From the NCBI RefSeq assembly GCF_900108105.1, contig NZ_FNUR01000005.1:62001-126000 (forward strand): DNA of 64,000 bases, given 5' to 3'. Both the position numbers and the translations under genes were made by a program. Shown in pieces: positions 1 through 8,433 of the stretch (position 1 is its first letter; every line of letters starts with the position of its first letter). This DNA is from Butyrivibrio sp. Su6 (lineage in GTDB: Bacteria; Bacillota; Clostridia; Lachnospirales; Lachnospiraceae). The notes under the pieces were generated by a model, which saw nothing but the letters and a program-made list of their open reading frames with translations, searched no databases and was not told the origin of the DNA.

Positions 1-520
1 CTCCATCCTTATAGTTGTGAGTATTTCCAACATACGCGATCCTTTTACATCCATCTTCAGCATCGGAACTTGAAAAAGTCATGACTTTATATCCAGAATC
101 CACCATCTTATCAAGAACAGGTGTTATGGTTTTTGCATCTGCAACATCCACTCCGATCACATCATAGTTTCCATGCTCTGCAGCAGCTAATCTCTTTCTC
201 TGATCCTCTTCAGAAGCTGCCTTTGGAGCCATATATTCGTAGGTTATCACTATACCTTTTTCCAAATATTTCTTTTGGGCATCTTCCATTCCAAGTGCAA
301 CCGCATCCCACCAAGGATGAACTATTTTATATGTAAAATAAAAATTATAGCGTTCCTTTTTGGGAACATAATCATCCAACTCATGAACAAAGTCTACGAC
401 GCTGTCAAGCTCCTCATCATTTGTTTTGCCACTTGAAAATCCGCTACATACACAGGCTGCAGCAAAAGTAAGCGCCAATATCATCAATTTGTGAATATAT
501 ATTCTATATTTTCCGAGCAT
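1..520 (-). CDS. Periplasmic sugar-binding-type lipoprotein, 3' part cut by window edge
   Basis: About 173 N-terminal residues are present; the gene runs off the left edge. The start is the ATG at 520, which has AAGGAGA six bases upstream. The N-terminus is a short basic stretch, a hydrophobic segment and two cysteines (FAAACVCSG), which fits an exported lipoprotein although the lipobox is not classical. The mature part has the pattern YFTYKIVHPWWDAVALGMEDA, then YEYMAP, then GNYDVIGVDVADA and YKVMTFSSSDAE. This is the alternating fold of type 1 periplasmic binding proteins (RbsB/LacI-like), which feed ABC importers for pentoses and related sugars or serve two-component sensors. The ligand cannot be told from this half, and the partner genes lie outside the window. 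Confidence 0.75.
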   Translation of the reverse strand, partial: MLGKYRIYIHKLMILALTFAAACVCSGFSSGKTNDEELDSVVDFVHELDDYVPKKERYNFYFTYKIVHPWWDAVALGMEDAQKKYLEKGIVITYEYMAPKAASEEDQRKRLAAAEHGNYDVIGVDVADAKTITPVLDKMVDSGYKVMTFSSSDAEDGCKRIAYVGNTHNYKDG

Positions 521-667
521 AATTATCTCCTTGCTCACATAAATACTCACTATGTCCCTACACTAAATGATACTATATTTCGCTATTTTTTAATCTTAAA
601 ATTATATAAAAGAAAACTAATGCGTAATTTAGATATTATTCAATCCGCTTTTTTTAGCTAAAAATGT

Positions 668-696
668 TTGATACCTCAAGGCTAATAATGTATTAT
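668..696 (+). promoter_or_regulatory. Sigma-A-type promoter for the DegV gene
   Basis: TTGATA (668-673) and TATTAT (691-696) are separated by 17 bases. The predicted start of transcription near 703 lies just ahead of the ribosome site at 721. Confidence 0.6.
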
Positions 697-730
697 GTTT
701 GTAGATTATTTTTATTTTGAAAGGACGCTT

Positions 731-1618
731 ATGAGCAATTACATATTAAGCTGCTGTTCTACAGCAGATCTGACTAACGAGCATTTCAGCAAAAGAGACA
801 TCAGCTATATCTGTTTCCACTTCGAAATTGACGGAACAGAATTTCCGGATGATCTCGGAAAATCAATTCCATTCAAAGAGTTCTATACCATGATGGCAAA
901 TGGTTCAATGACAAAAACATCTCAGGTAAGTGTAGGTGAATATCTCGAATACTTTGAAAAGTTCCTCAAAGAAGGAAAGGATGTTCTTCATCTGACACTT
1001 AGTTCAGGAATATCCGGTACTCTTAATTCAGCTACTATTGCAAAGGAACAGTTAAAAGAAAAATATCCTGAAAGAAAGCTTTACGTAGTAGATTCACTTG
1101 CTGCTTCAGCAGGATATGGTCTTCTTATGGATAAGCTTGCAGATTTAAGAGATGAGGGCATGTCAATTGATTCACTTTATGAGTGGGTTATTGAGCACAA
1201 GCTCAACTGCCAGCACTGGTTCTTTGTATCAGACCTCAAGTACCTTGTAAGAGGCGGCCGTGTATCAAAGGTTGCCGGAACAATTGGCAATGTACTTAAT
1301 ATCTGCCCTCTTATGAATGTAGATTATCAGGGACATCTGATCGTAAGATCCAAGATTCGTGGCAAAAATGCTGTAATGAGAGCTCAGGTACAGAAGATGG
1401 TTGAGCTTGCAGAAAATGGTGCAGATTATGATGGAGAATGCTACATTTCCAACTCAGACTGTTACGAAGATGCAAAAGCTGTTGCAGATATGGTTGAGGA
1501 AAAGTTCCCTAAATTAAAGGGACGAGTAAAGATCTTCAGTATTGGAACAACTATCGGAAGCCACACAGGCCCAGGTACAGTTGCACTCTTCTTCTGGGGA
1601 AGCAAAAGAATCGATTAA
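731..1618 (+). CDS. DegV family fatty-acid-binding protein
   Basis: A 295-residue protein. I start it at the ATG at 731, preceded by AAGGACGC, rather than at an in-frame ATG 36 bases upstream that has no ribosome site. It has the family layout: an N-terminal lobe with a Thr/Ser-rich lipid-contact loop (MTKTSQVS near residue 70), the HLTLSSGISGT motif near residue 97, and a C-terminal lobe with the RGGRVSK motif. DegV proteins (FakB in staphylococci) bind a fatty acid and, in characterised cases, present it to a FakA kinase for acyl-phosphate formation. No FakA homologue is in the window. The gene is monocistronic, with its own promoter and a terminator directly after the stop. Lipid binding is known for the family and not visible here. 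Confidence 0.9.
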   Translation: MSNYILSCCSTADLTNEHFSKRDISYICFHFEIDGTEFPDDLGKSIPFKEFYTMMANGSMTKTSQVSVGEYLEYFEKFLKEGKDVLHLTLSSGISGTLNSATIAKEQLKEKYPERKLYVVDSLAASAGYGLLMDKLADLRDEGMSIDSLYEWVIEHKLNCQHWFFVSDLKYLVRGGRVSKVAGTIGNVLNICPLMNVDYQGHLIVRSKIRGKNAVMRAQVQKMVELAENGADYDGECYISNSDCYEDAKAVADMVEEKFPKLKGRVKIFSIGTTIGSHTGPGTVALFFWGSKRID

Positions 1619-1626
1619 AAAATGAA

Positions 1627-1656
1627 GGCCATGGTATTTCTACCATGGCCCTTTTT
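1627..1656 (+). terminator. Rho-independent terminator after the DegV gene
   Basis: A GGCCATGGTA / TACCATGGCC stem with a TTTC loop is followed by CTTTTTG. On the other strand it can also stop transcripts from the HPr-like gene. Confidence 0.85.
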
Positions 1657-1679
1657 GTGAATTATCCGTACATCTGATA

Positions 1680-1928
1680 TTACTCAGCAAGAAGTAAATG
1701 ATGTACATCATAATCGTTAATAAGGTTAGTGATCTTTTTGTCGTCGCCTATAAGTGTTACATCAAGTGGTCTGAATAAATTGAGTGATAATAAACCAACA
1801 ATAGACTTCCCATCGATGTAGCTGTGCCCATCCTGCACATCGATTTCACAAGCAGATTTTGAGTTCATATTGATAAACTGAACAATCTGTGATTTGCACC
1901 CTAGTGAAACCCTAACTTCTTTTTTCAT
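1680..1928 (-). CDS. HPr-like phosphocarrier fold protein lacking the active histidine
   Basis: An 82-residue protein with GGGG ten bases before its ATG. It aligns end to end with HPr of the phosphotransferase system (about 88 residues): an opening strand KKEVRVSLG, the first helix, ACEIDV, the GKS turn that carries Ser46 in HPr (here Ser42), the second helix and the closing helix. The GLHxRPA active loop is replaced by GCKSQIV, so the histidine phosphorylated by enzyme I is absent, while the regulatory serine position is kept. It therefore cannot pass phosphate in the usual way. It could be a Crh-like regulatory protein or another HPr-fold protein; Crh likewise lacks the histidine and keeps the serine. 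No PTS gene is nearby. Confidence 0.7.
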   Translation of the reverse strand: MKKEVRVSLGCKSQIVQFINMNSKSACEIDVQDGHSYIDGKSIVGLLSLNLFRPLDVTLIGDDKKITNLINDYDVHHLLLAE

Positions 1929-1991
1929 TTTTTTATTCCCCTTTTATCTCATAAGTACGCCGCAGCCTCAACAAAAGCAACAACAGGATAT

Positions 1992-2020
1992 ATGATAGCA
2001 CTTTGTGTACAAAATGTGAA
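1992..2020 (-). promoter_or_regulatory. Possible promoter for the HPr-like gene
   Basis: On the minus strand TTCACA and TATCAT are 17 bases apart, 64 bases upstream of the start codon. The -35 is imperfect. Confidence 0.4.
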
Positions 2021-2054
2021 CAGAAAAAGAATAAAAAAAGTATAAATTATTAAA

Positions 2055-3713
2055 TCAAGAATAAAATCTCTTTTCAAGACGTTTTTCAAAGTCTGATTTC
2101 GGCATTGGATTATCATACAAAAAGCCTTGAACCACGTGGCATCCAACGTGTTTTAAAAGTTCAATCTGATCTTCTCTCTCAACGCCTTCGGCAATTACAC
2201 TCACTCCTAGTTCTTTTGCCATTGTGATAATATTTCTTAACACTATTTCGTCACTTTTATTGAGATTATCGTTATTTATAAATGATCTGTCGATTTTTAT
2301 CTCTGACACCGGAAAATCACGAAGAGTTGAAAGAGATGAAAATCCTGTTCCAAAATCATCAATTGAGGTTGCGATTCCATATTCTTTAAGTCTTTCAAGG
2401 AAAGCTGTCATGAGTATTCTCTCATCCTCACTTGAAGTTTCTGTAACTTCTATCTGGATCATCTTGCGCTCAACTCCGCTTTCATCGATTATCCTTATAA
2501 TTTCCTTTGCAAGGTGCTTATAACTTAAGTCTTTCCTTGAGAAATTAACGGAAACAGGCACAGGGAGTAGTCCCTTTTGTTTCCAGTCATTAATAAATTC
2601 ACATGTCTTTTTAAGGACATACAAGTCAAGAGATGCAACCATTCCCTCCTGTTCAAGGATAGGTACAAACTCTGTAGGATAAAGAACAACTCCATTGCAG
2701 AACCATCTTGCCAGAGATTCACCACCAATAATTTCTCCTGTGATAGTGTCTACCTTCGGCTGAAGATATATCCTGAACTCTTCATTTGCAAGAGCTTCCT
2801 CATATCTGTCCTCTATCTGTTTCTGTCTGTAAATTCTGGTACTCATAGCCTTATTAACAAAAACATAAGGCTTATTTGCTACATTCTTGGCATAGTTACA
2901 AGCCATGATAGCTCTTGAAATGAGCTGTCCCGGCTCTTTTAACGACTCATCCACAGCATACACACCTATAACAGCTGCAATGGTAAATTCATCCCTCTTG
3001 CCGTTTTTTTCGCCATAAACCGGTACTGCAGACAAGAACTTAAGGAATTCTTTTGTCCTCTCTTTTTTGATGAGCGCAGTAAAATTATCGCCGCCAAAAT
3101 GAGCAACAATCTCATCAGGTCCACAAAATTCCCTGAGTTTTTTCGCGTAGCGCTTCATTATCTCATCACCCTCAGCAAGCCCATATCTCCTGCTGATAAG
3201 GCCATAGCTCTTTAAATTAAAATAGAATGAATCATATTCATATATAGCTTTGGTGCCAAAGAGTTTAGTGGCGTACTGAACAAATCCACCTGAATTTGGA
3301 AGACCTGTAAGATACTGAGTAAGGGCGCTCTTTTCAACCACCTGTGATAAAAGAAAACGCTCCATATGGAAAGAAAGTATATCGATGATAACAGCAAAAG
3401 CCTTATATTCTTCCTCTGACCAGCCCTTATCACCATAAAGAAAAACATTATATGTAACTTCCTTGCGTCCAGCCATTTTATGTTTAAAAAGATATGCCGG
3501 TGCTTCTTTTTCAGGCACAGGTCCAAATAGTGGTATTACCACATCAGGTTCGCCGGCTTTATCAGAATCCTTGGAATCAGACACTATTGCGACAATTGAG
3601 CGCAAAGAAAATTCCTTGGCAACATCAGAAAGAGCTCCCGGCGAAATCTCGGGAGTCACATCCTCTTCAGATAAAATCTGTACGTAATTTTCAAAACTTC
3701 TTTCAAATGTCAT
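2055..3713 (-). CDS. c-di-GMP phosphodiesterase (EAL) with degenerate GGDEF domain
   Basis: A 552-residue protein. I use the ATG at 3713, which has GAGGA seven bases upstream; an in-frame GTG at 3752 would add 13 residues and has no clear site. Residues 1-130 are an uncharacterised cytoplasmic sensor-like region. A GGDEF domain follows with the signature changed to GGDNF (about 207-211), so it should not make c-di-GMP. The EAL domain has the full catalytic set: ESLARW (E about 332), SVNFS, EVTETSSED, DDFGTGFSSL, KIDRSF, AEGVE and QGFLY. It should therefore hydrolyse c-di-GMP to pGpG; the GGDEF part may bind GTP and regulate. There is no membrane segment. A target system may be the c-di-GMP-responsive Pel-like operon further along this window; that link is inference. 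Confidence 0.9.
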   Translation of the reverse strand: MTFERSFENYVQILSEEDVTPEISPGALSDVAKEFSLRSIVAIVSDSKDSDKAGEPDVVIPLFGPVPEKEAPAYLFKHKMAGRKEVTYNVFLYGDKGWSEEEYKAFAVIIDILSFHMERFLLSQVVEKSALTQYLTGLPNSGGFVQYATKLFGTKAIYEYDSFYFNLKSYGLISRRYGLAEGDEIMKRYAKKLREFCGPDEIVAHFGGDNFTALIKKERTKEFLKFLSAVPVYGEKNGKRDEFTIAAVIGVYAVDESLKEPGQLISRAIMACNYAKNVANKPYVFVNKAMSTRIYRQKQIEDRYEEALANEEFRIYLQPKVDTITGEIIGGESLARWFCNGVVLYPTEFVPILEQEGMVASLDLYVLKKTCEFINDWKQKGLLPVPVSVNFSRKDLSYKHLAKEIIRIIDESGVERKMIQIEVTETSSEDERILMTAFLERLKEYGIATSIDDFGTGFSSLSTLRDFPVSEIKIDRSFINNDNLNKSDEIVLRNIITMAKELGVSVIAEGVEREDQIELLKHVGCHVVQGFLYDNPMPKSDFEKRLEKRFYS

Positions 3714-3835
3714 GGACACATCCTCATAATGTTTTTTGTAAAAGTGTGACACAATATAATTTTATAAAAAAAAATACTTTTTTTCAATTACATACAAACC
3801 ATAAAATAACAAATATTGAAAATTAATTACACTGA

Positions 3836-3867
3836 AAAAGGCTATGCCATATTATGGCATAGCCTTT
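3836..3867 (-). terminator. Terminator after the HU gene
   Basis: A near-perfect 14-bp stem (AAAGGCTATGCCAT and its complement) with a 3-nt loop is followed on the minus strand by CTTTTTC. Confidence 0.85.
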
Positions 3868-3882
3868 AGCTTCGTTAGAAAA

Positions 3883-4161
3883 TTATTTCTTGTTTACAAG
3901 ATCCTTAAGAGCCTTACCAGCCTTGAACTTAGGTGCTACAGATGCAGGAATCTTGATAGCTGCGCCAGTCTGAGGATTCTTACCTGTTCTAGCAGCTCTC
4001 TTTGTTGTCTCGAATGTACCGAAACCAACAAGCTGAACCTTACCCTTCTTCTTAAGCTCCTTTGTTACTGTGTCTGTGAATGCGTTAAGTGCTGCAGCAG
4101 CGTCCTTCTTTGAAAGTCCTGCTTCCTTAGCGATTGCATCGATAAGTTCTGTCTTGTTCAT
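3883..4161 (-). CDS. hup: HU family DNA-binding protein
   Basis: A 92-residue protein, the standard length for HU. The N-terminal helical dimer domain (MNKTELIDAIAKEAGLSKKD) is followed by the family signature GFGTFETTKRAARTGKNPQTG, which covers the start of the DNA-binding beta arms, and by the closing PKFKAGKALKDLV. HU is the main nucleoid protein; it binds and bends DNA without sequence specificity. GGAGGG stands eight bases before the ATG. The gene has its own promoter and terminator, so it is a single-gene unit. Confidence 0.97.
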   Translation of the reverse strand: MNKTELIDAIAKEAGLSKKDAAAALNAFTDTVTKELKKKGKVQLVGFGTFETTKRAARTGKNPQTGAAIKIPASVAPKFKAGKALKDLVNKK

Positions 4162-4202
4162 TTAATTTTCCCTCCAAAAAGAAATTATTTATTACAAAGC
4201 CC

Positions 4203-4231
4203 ATTTTACCACTAATATGTACTCATAACAA
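4203..4231 (-). promoter_or_regulatory. Promoter of the HU gene
   Basis: On the minus strand TTGTTA and TAAAAT are separated by 17 bases, about 40 bases ahead of the start codon. Confidence 0.6.
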
Positions 4232-4278
4232 CAGTAAAATGCAGAAAAATACTATGTTTTTCTGATTTTTATCCTTTT

Positions 4279-5655
4279 TTACCTAGAATTTATGGCGATT
4301 TCGATCATTTTACCCAGATAAGTGAAGTCAGCTATGTCGGATTGAGGCATTTTTCGCGAATTATTTCGAGTATTATACAGTGCCATGTAGCCCATCTGAT
4401 ACTTTTCATTCATCTTATAAAAGAAAGCATGCTTTATTCCATTGTCCCTAAAGAACTCCAAGGCACTTGTTGACCTCAACTGATTCTCCGGAGTATCTAC
4501 AACAAACACTCCGTTGTCATCGAATTTTTCATCAAATGCTCTGTCAGTCGCATATGCAAGGCTGCTTACATGTTCCTCGATCATTCCAAGCTTTTGGTCA
4601 TTTTCGTTACCTGTATCAGTCCTGCGCTTAAAGCCAATGTAACTTTCTTTTACATTTTTGAAAAAAATATATCCTTCATCAATTTCATAGGTGACGATAA
4701 GCTGCATGAATGAAGTTACAATAGTCTTATTGCCAAACCCGAAGAATCCATCCAAAAATCCCAATACCAGCTTAGTCTTATCCTGCGGCTTGGCATAGCC
4801 CACGATGCCTCCGATCGTATCAAGCTCACCATCTATTATAGGGCCATGAACTTCAGGGTTATACATCACATATCTGTTTTTTCCTCTGTTCTTGGCTCTA
4901 TAAAGCATCTTGTCTGCAAGGTTAAAAAGCTTATCATAGGAATCTACATCTTTAGGATAATTGCCCGTTCCGATTGACACTGTAACAAGTGGATAACCAT
5001 CCTTATCAAACCGCATTTTCTCTACACGTTCACGGATTGCTTTTAAATAACTTCTAAGTCCATTTGAATCAGTCTTGCCATTTATGACAAGCATGATTTC
5101 ATCGCCACCGATTCTTCCGGCTTTTCCGTCATTTTTTAAAACATCAAGGACTATTTTTCCAACCTCAAACAGGATCTTATCTCCAAAGGAATGACCCATG
5201 GTGTCATTTATCTTCTTGAAGTTATCAATGTCCATGATACATAGTGAGAAGCCATCACTTCCTTCGACCATCCTGGATTTGGCATAATCAATTATAGCCT
5301 GTTTGTCTAAAAGACCTGTTCCATAGTCGATGGAACGACTGTTCCCACCATTAAGTGTCTCAACATCTTTTAATGAAATGGAAATATTCTTTGGATTGCC
5401 ATCTGCTCTCTTACAATCAGCAATCACCCAGAACAGATTATTGTTTTTCCCAAAAACGCGAAAGCAGAGCGTCTCGCCGGTTGTACTGGCGAGATGCTCT
5501 ACCATTTCATACAATAAATGCTGGTCATCCGGATAAACATTAGATAGAAAGCTCTTTTGATCCGGGTCTGAAACATAATCAGAAAAAGCAAAATCAGCGT
5601 CGATAATATTTAGTTCCTCATCAACTATCGCAATTCCTGCATTATCTGAAGCCAT
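4279..5655 (-). CDS. PAS-like/GGDEF diguanylate cyclase with extra C-terminal domain
   Basis: A 458-residue protein with AGGAGG before the ATG. Residues 1-100 look like a PAS sensor (GIAIVDEELNIIDADFAFSDY). The cyclase domain spans about 110-270, with FSLCIMDIDNFKKINDTMGH and the active signature GGDEI, an accepted variant of GGDEF; YRAKNRGKNR closes it. No RxxD inhibitory site precedes the signature, so product feedback at that site is not expected. The last 180 residues form another soluble domain I do not recognise; a GAF-like fold is possible. The gene starts 24 bases after the phosphofructokinase gene and has no promoter of its own that I can see, so the two are probably cotranscribed. 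Confidence 0.88.
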   Translation of the reverse strand: MASDNAGIAIVDEELNIIDADFAFSDYVSDPDQKSFLSNVYPDDQHLLYEMVEHLASTTGETLCFRVFGKNNNLFWVIADCKRADGNPKNISISLKDVETLNGGNSRSIDYGTGLLDKQAIIDYAKSRMVEGSDGFSLCIMDIDNFKKINDTMGHSFGDKILFEVGKIVLDVLKNDGKAGRIGGDEIMLVINGKTDSNGLRSYLKAIRERVEKMRFDKDGYPLVTVSIGTGNYPKDVDSYDKLFNLADKMLYRAKNRGKNRYVMYNPEVHGPIIDGELDTIGGIVGYAKPQDKTKLVLGFLDGFFGFGNKTIVTSFMQLIVTYEIDEGYIFFKNVKESYIGFKRRTDTGNENDQKLGMIEEHVSSLAYATDRAFDEKFDDNGVFVVDTPENQLRSTSALEFFRDNGIKHAFFYKMNEKYQMGYMALYNTRNNSRKMPQSDIADFTYLGKMIEIAINSR

Positions 5656-5679
5656 AGTTCCTCCTAAAAGGTGGCCTAA

Positions 5680-6939
5680 TCATAAAATATCCTGGAATCC
5701 AGGTCTGTAAAGGTGTCTTGGAATACCGTCAACCATGATTGGTCCGACATCACCCTGAATAAGAGGTCTTACATAGGTGATGAACTCATTAGTTACATAT
5801 GTGCCTTCTTTATTGATCCACTCTCTTGGAACTGTTCTTTCGTCATTGGCAATCTTATGAACATCCTTAACTTCTGTTCCGGCCTGATAAGGGTCATCAG
5901 AAAGTCTCTCGATAACAACCATCTTTCCGCTGTCACCTTCGTCCGCAGCCTTCATCGCTGCACCGCCAACTTCGTAAGCTTCAAGAATATCAACTCTTGA
6001 TGCACAATGGCTTGCTGCTCTCTGAAGTGTTGAAAGCTCGATAGCACGAGTCTTACAACCGCACTCGCTGGCAACAACATTGCAAAGATATCTTGCAGTT
6101 CCTGTAAGCTGCTTATGTCCAAATGCATCAACATACTCAATGTTGTTGTCCATATCACTTACATACTTACCATCTTTTGTTCTGATACCTTCTGATACAG
6201 CAACAACGATGGATGCTTTATTTTTAAGCAGGGATTTGATTTTCTTAAGGAATGCATCCATATCAAATGGAATTTCAGGAAGATAGATTGCATCAGGTCC
6301 GTCACAGTCCTCGCCTCTTGCAAGTGCTGTTGCGCCCGTAAGCCATCCGGCATTTCTTCCCATTACTTCAACGATAATAACCTGTCCATGACTGGTTTCA
6401 AGGGACCAGCTGTCTCTGATGATCTCTTTAACAGAGGTTCCGATATACTTGGCTGCTGAGCCATAACCCGGTGTATGATCTGTAAGTGCAAGGTCGTTAT
6501 CAATTGTCTTAGGGCAACCAACAAACCTTATATCAGATCCGGAAATAATAGCATAATCTGAAAGCTTTTTGATCGTATCCATAGAGTCGTTTCCGCCAAT
6601 ATAGATAAAGCAATCAATTTCAAGTTTTGTCAGGATATCAAATATCTTCTCATAGATCTCTTTGTTCTCAAAGATTTCTGGGAGTTTAAATCTGCATGAT
6701 CCCAAATATGCAGATGGGGTTCTCTTCAAAAGCTCAATATCAAGTCCGCTCTGAATGTGATCTGAAAGGTCAACATATCTGCCTTCCATAAGTCCCTGGA
6801 CGCCGTGGATCATTCCATAAACCTTGTTGTATCCACGATCCTTAGCAGTTCTGTAAACTCCGGCAAGTGACGAGTTGATAGCTGCTGTAGGACCTCCCGA
6901 CTGTCCAACAATAACGTTACGTTTCTTTTTCTGTACCAT
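5680..6939 (-). CDS. pfp: 6-phosphofructokinase, pyrophosphate-dependent type
   Basis: A 419-residue protein from the ATG at 6939, which has GGAGG close by; an ATG at 6969 would add ten residues and has a weaker site. It interconverts fructose 6-phosphate and fructose 1,6-bisphosphate in glycolysis. The phosphoryl-donor positions point to PPi rather than ATP: GGNDS has Asp where ATP enzymes have Gly104, and PKTIDND has Lys where they have Gly124. These two residues are the accepted discriminators in this family. GQSGGPTAAINSSL at the N-terminus is the phosphate-binding loop, and EVMGRNAGWL contacts the sugar. A diguanylate cyclase follows in the same operon. Confidence 0.92.
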   Translation of the reverse strand: MVQKKKRNVIVGQSGGPTAAINSSLAGVYRTAKDRGYNKVYGMIHGVQGLMEGRYVDLSDHIQSGLDIELLKRTPSAYLGSCRFKLPEIFENKEIYEKIFDILTKLEIDCFIYIGGNDSMDTIKKLSDYAIISGSDIRFVGCPKTIDNDLALTDHTPGYGSAAKYIGTSVKEIIRDSWSLETSHGQVIIVEVMGRNAGWLTGATALARGEDCDGPDAIYLPEIPFDMDAFLKKIKSLLKNKASIVVAVSEGIRTKDGKYVSDMDNNIEYVDAFGHKQLTGTARYLCNVVASECGCKTRAIELSTLQRAASHCASRVDILEAYEVGGAAMKAADEGDSGKMVVIERLSDDPYQAGTEVKDVHKIANDERTVPREWINKEGTYVTNEFITYVRPLIQGDVGPIMVDGIPRHLYRPGFQDIL

Positions 6940-7032
6940 TTCCTCCAGTCCCCTTTCACGAAATATCATGTACTCTTATTATATTCAAAAAAACGTCAAC
7001 TGTCACTATTTATATCAAATTATCGACTATTC

Positions 7033-8136
7033 TTAAGTATCTGGTAAAAGAACCACATCCATACTGATCGGGTTATGATCTGAATACTGGAATACTGTAT
7101 TGTGCGTTCTAAGGCTCTGAACGTCAATATTGCTTGAAACTATGAAACCATCTATCACGTAATACTGAAAAGCTTCCGGTGACTTATCCTGGGCATCAGC
7201 ATACACTCTGTCAAGAGATCTGCATGTAGGATTGGAAACATCTGTCATAAACTGAAAATCGACACCAAAATCTGACACATCTATCACGCCTGCCTCCCAG
7301 TTACCTTCAAGCACAGGATAGCTACTTGTATCAATATTGGAAAAGACCTGATTAAAATCGCCACCGGCTATTACATAATTGCCTTTATTAAACTCTTCTT
7401 TCATAATCTCTTTTAACATATTGGTCTGGGCAATCTTACCTTCGCCATCGTCATAGGCTTCCAAATGAAGATTGATAAGAACAAGTTCTTTCTCAGAATT
7501 CTCAATAGGAAGTCTCATTACCTGAAGACATCTCTTAAGGTTACCTGTTCTAAGTGGCCATGAAAACGGACACGGAAGCTGTACTCTCTCAGCTTCATCT
7601 ATTATGAATGAGCTGTAAGTAGCAATTCCGCCCTCAACTTTTCCTATAGGAGGAATCGGATAAGGAACAAAAGAAACCTTGAAGTTGTAAGCAAAAGTAC
7701 TCTGATTCTTGGCAACATAGCTTCCGGATTTCTTTTTTATATACTCATACTCATCAACAAAATGAGACCTTGTAGAATTGCGATCCATCTCCTGAACCAT
7801 TAAAATATCAGGATTTATCTCATCTATTCTGTCCACAATACCATCAAGGTTGTACTCGACTCTTTCATGAGTCGCAGTATTAACCATCTGTCCGCCGTCC
7901 ATAAAGAAATCAGCATTGTCGCCAAGGGCTCCATATCCAATATTCCAGGTCATTATCCTTATGGACTTATTTGTCTTTAAAGTCTTTTCGCCATAATTCT
8001 CAACTTCGAGCTTTTCCACAGCAGCAGGATTATACTCATCCAAAGTAAGATATCCCAGTACCGTAGCAAATATCAGCAGTATAAAGGCAAGCAATGAACA
8101 AACTGTAATGATTAGTGGTTTAATGATCTTTTTCAC
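7033..8136 (-). CDS. Exported endonuclease/exonuclease/phosphatase family protein
   Basis: A 367-residue protein starting at GTG 8136 with AGGAGG four bases upstream. A longer reading from GTG 8178 would run through a terminator hairpin and is unlikely. The N-terminus is a membrane anchor or signal (KKIIKPLIITVCSLLAFILL). The catalytic set of the DNase I/sphingomyelinase-like fold is complete: MTWNIGYG, VQEMDR, INLHLEA, GGDFNQ and YSDHNPI, the last with the terminal His. Members cleave nucleic acids or phosphate esters, and the outward location suggests an extracellular substrate; the sequence does not decide which. Confidence 0.85.
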   Translation of the reverse strand: MKKIIKPLIITVCSLLAFILLIFATVLGYLTLDEYNPAAVEKLEVENYGEKTLKTNKSIRIMTWNIGYGALGDNADFFMDGGQMVNTATHERVEYNLDGIVDRIDEINPDILMVQEMDRNSTRSHFVDEYEYIKKKSGSYVAKNQSTFAYNFKVSFVPYPIPPIGKVEGGIATYSSFIIDEAERVQLPCPFSWPLRTGNLKRCLQVMRLPIENSEKELVLINLHLEAYDDGEGKIAQTNMLKEIMKEEFNKGNYVIAGGDFNQVFSNIDTSSYPVLEGNWEAGVIDVSDFGVDFQFMTDVSNPTCRSLDRVYADAQDKSPEAFQYYVIDGFIVSSNIDVQSLRTHNTVFQYSDHNPISMDVVLLPDT

Positions 8137-8146
8137 ATTTCCTCCT

Positions 8147-8199
8147 AAAAAAAGAACTTCCGTCACCAGGAATCTCACGAATGCCTGGCAAACGGAAGT
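8147..8199 (-). terminator. Terminator after the small membrane protein; its U-tract abuts the next ribosome site
   Basis: On the minus strand a two-part stem (ACTTCCGT/ACGGAAGT and CCAGG/CCTGG, loop 13 nt) is followed by CTTTTTTT. AGGAGG of the nuclease gene begins with the base right after the T-run. Confidence 0.8.
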
Positions 8200-8213
8200 C
8201 TAAAAAATTTCTT

Positions 8214-8423
8214 TTAAAAATCCTCTTCCATAAGGGCAAGTTTTTTACCTCTTGCTTTTCCTAATCCATAGAATACTGAAGCCACGACTATAACACAGAC
8301 GCCGGCAACAGCACATCCAATCAAGAGTTTCTTTTTGTCTTCATCAAAGCTGTCCCATATTTCCATTGCCTGATCAAGTTTGTCCTTAGCAAATTCAATT
8401 GCAGCATCTACAAATTCTGTCAT
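8214..8423 (-). CDS. Small single-pass membrane protein of unknown function
   Basis: A 69-residue protein from the ATG at 8423 (AGGAGG with good spacing); the in-frame ATG at 8441 lies inside the end of the upstream gene. It has an acidic amphipathic N-terminal helix (MTEFVDAAIEFAKDKLDQAM), one transmembrane helix (LLIGCAVAGVCVIVVASVFYG) and a basic RGKK stop-transfer followed by an acidic tail. I do not recognise a named family. It starts ten bases after the stop of the AI-2E family gene, so the two are one operon. Confidence 0.75.
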   Translation of the reverse strand: MTEFVDAAIEFAKDKLDQAMEIWDSFDEDKKKLLIGCAVAGVCVIVVASVFYGLGKARGKKLALMEEDF

Positions 8424-8433
8424 AGTCCCCCTC

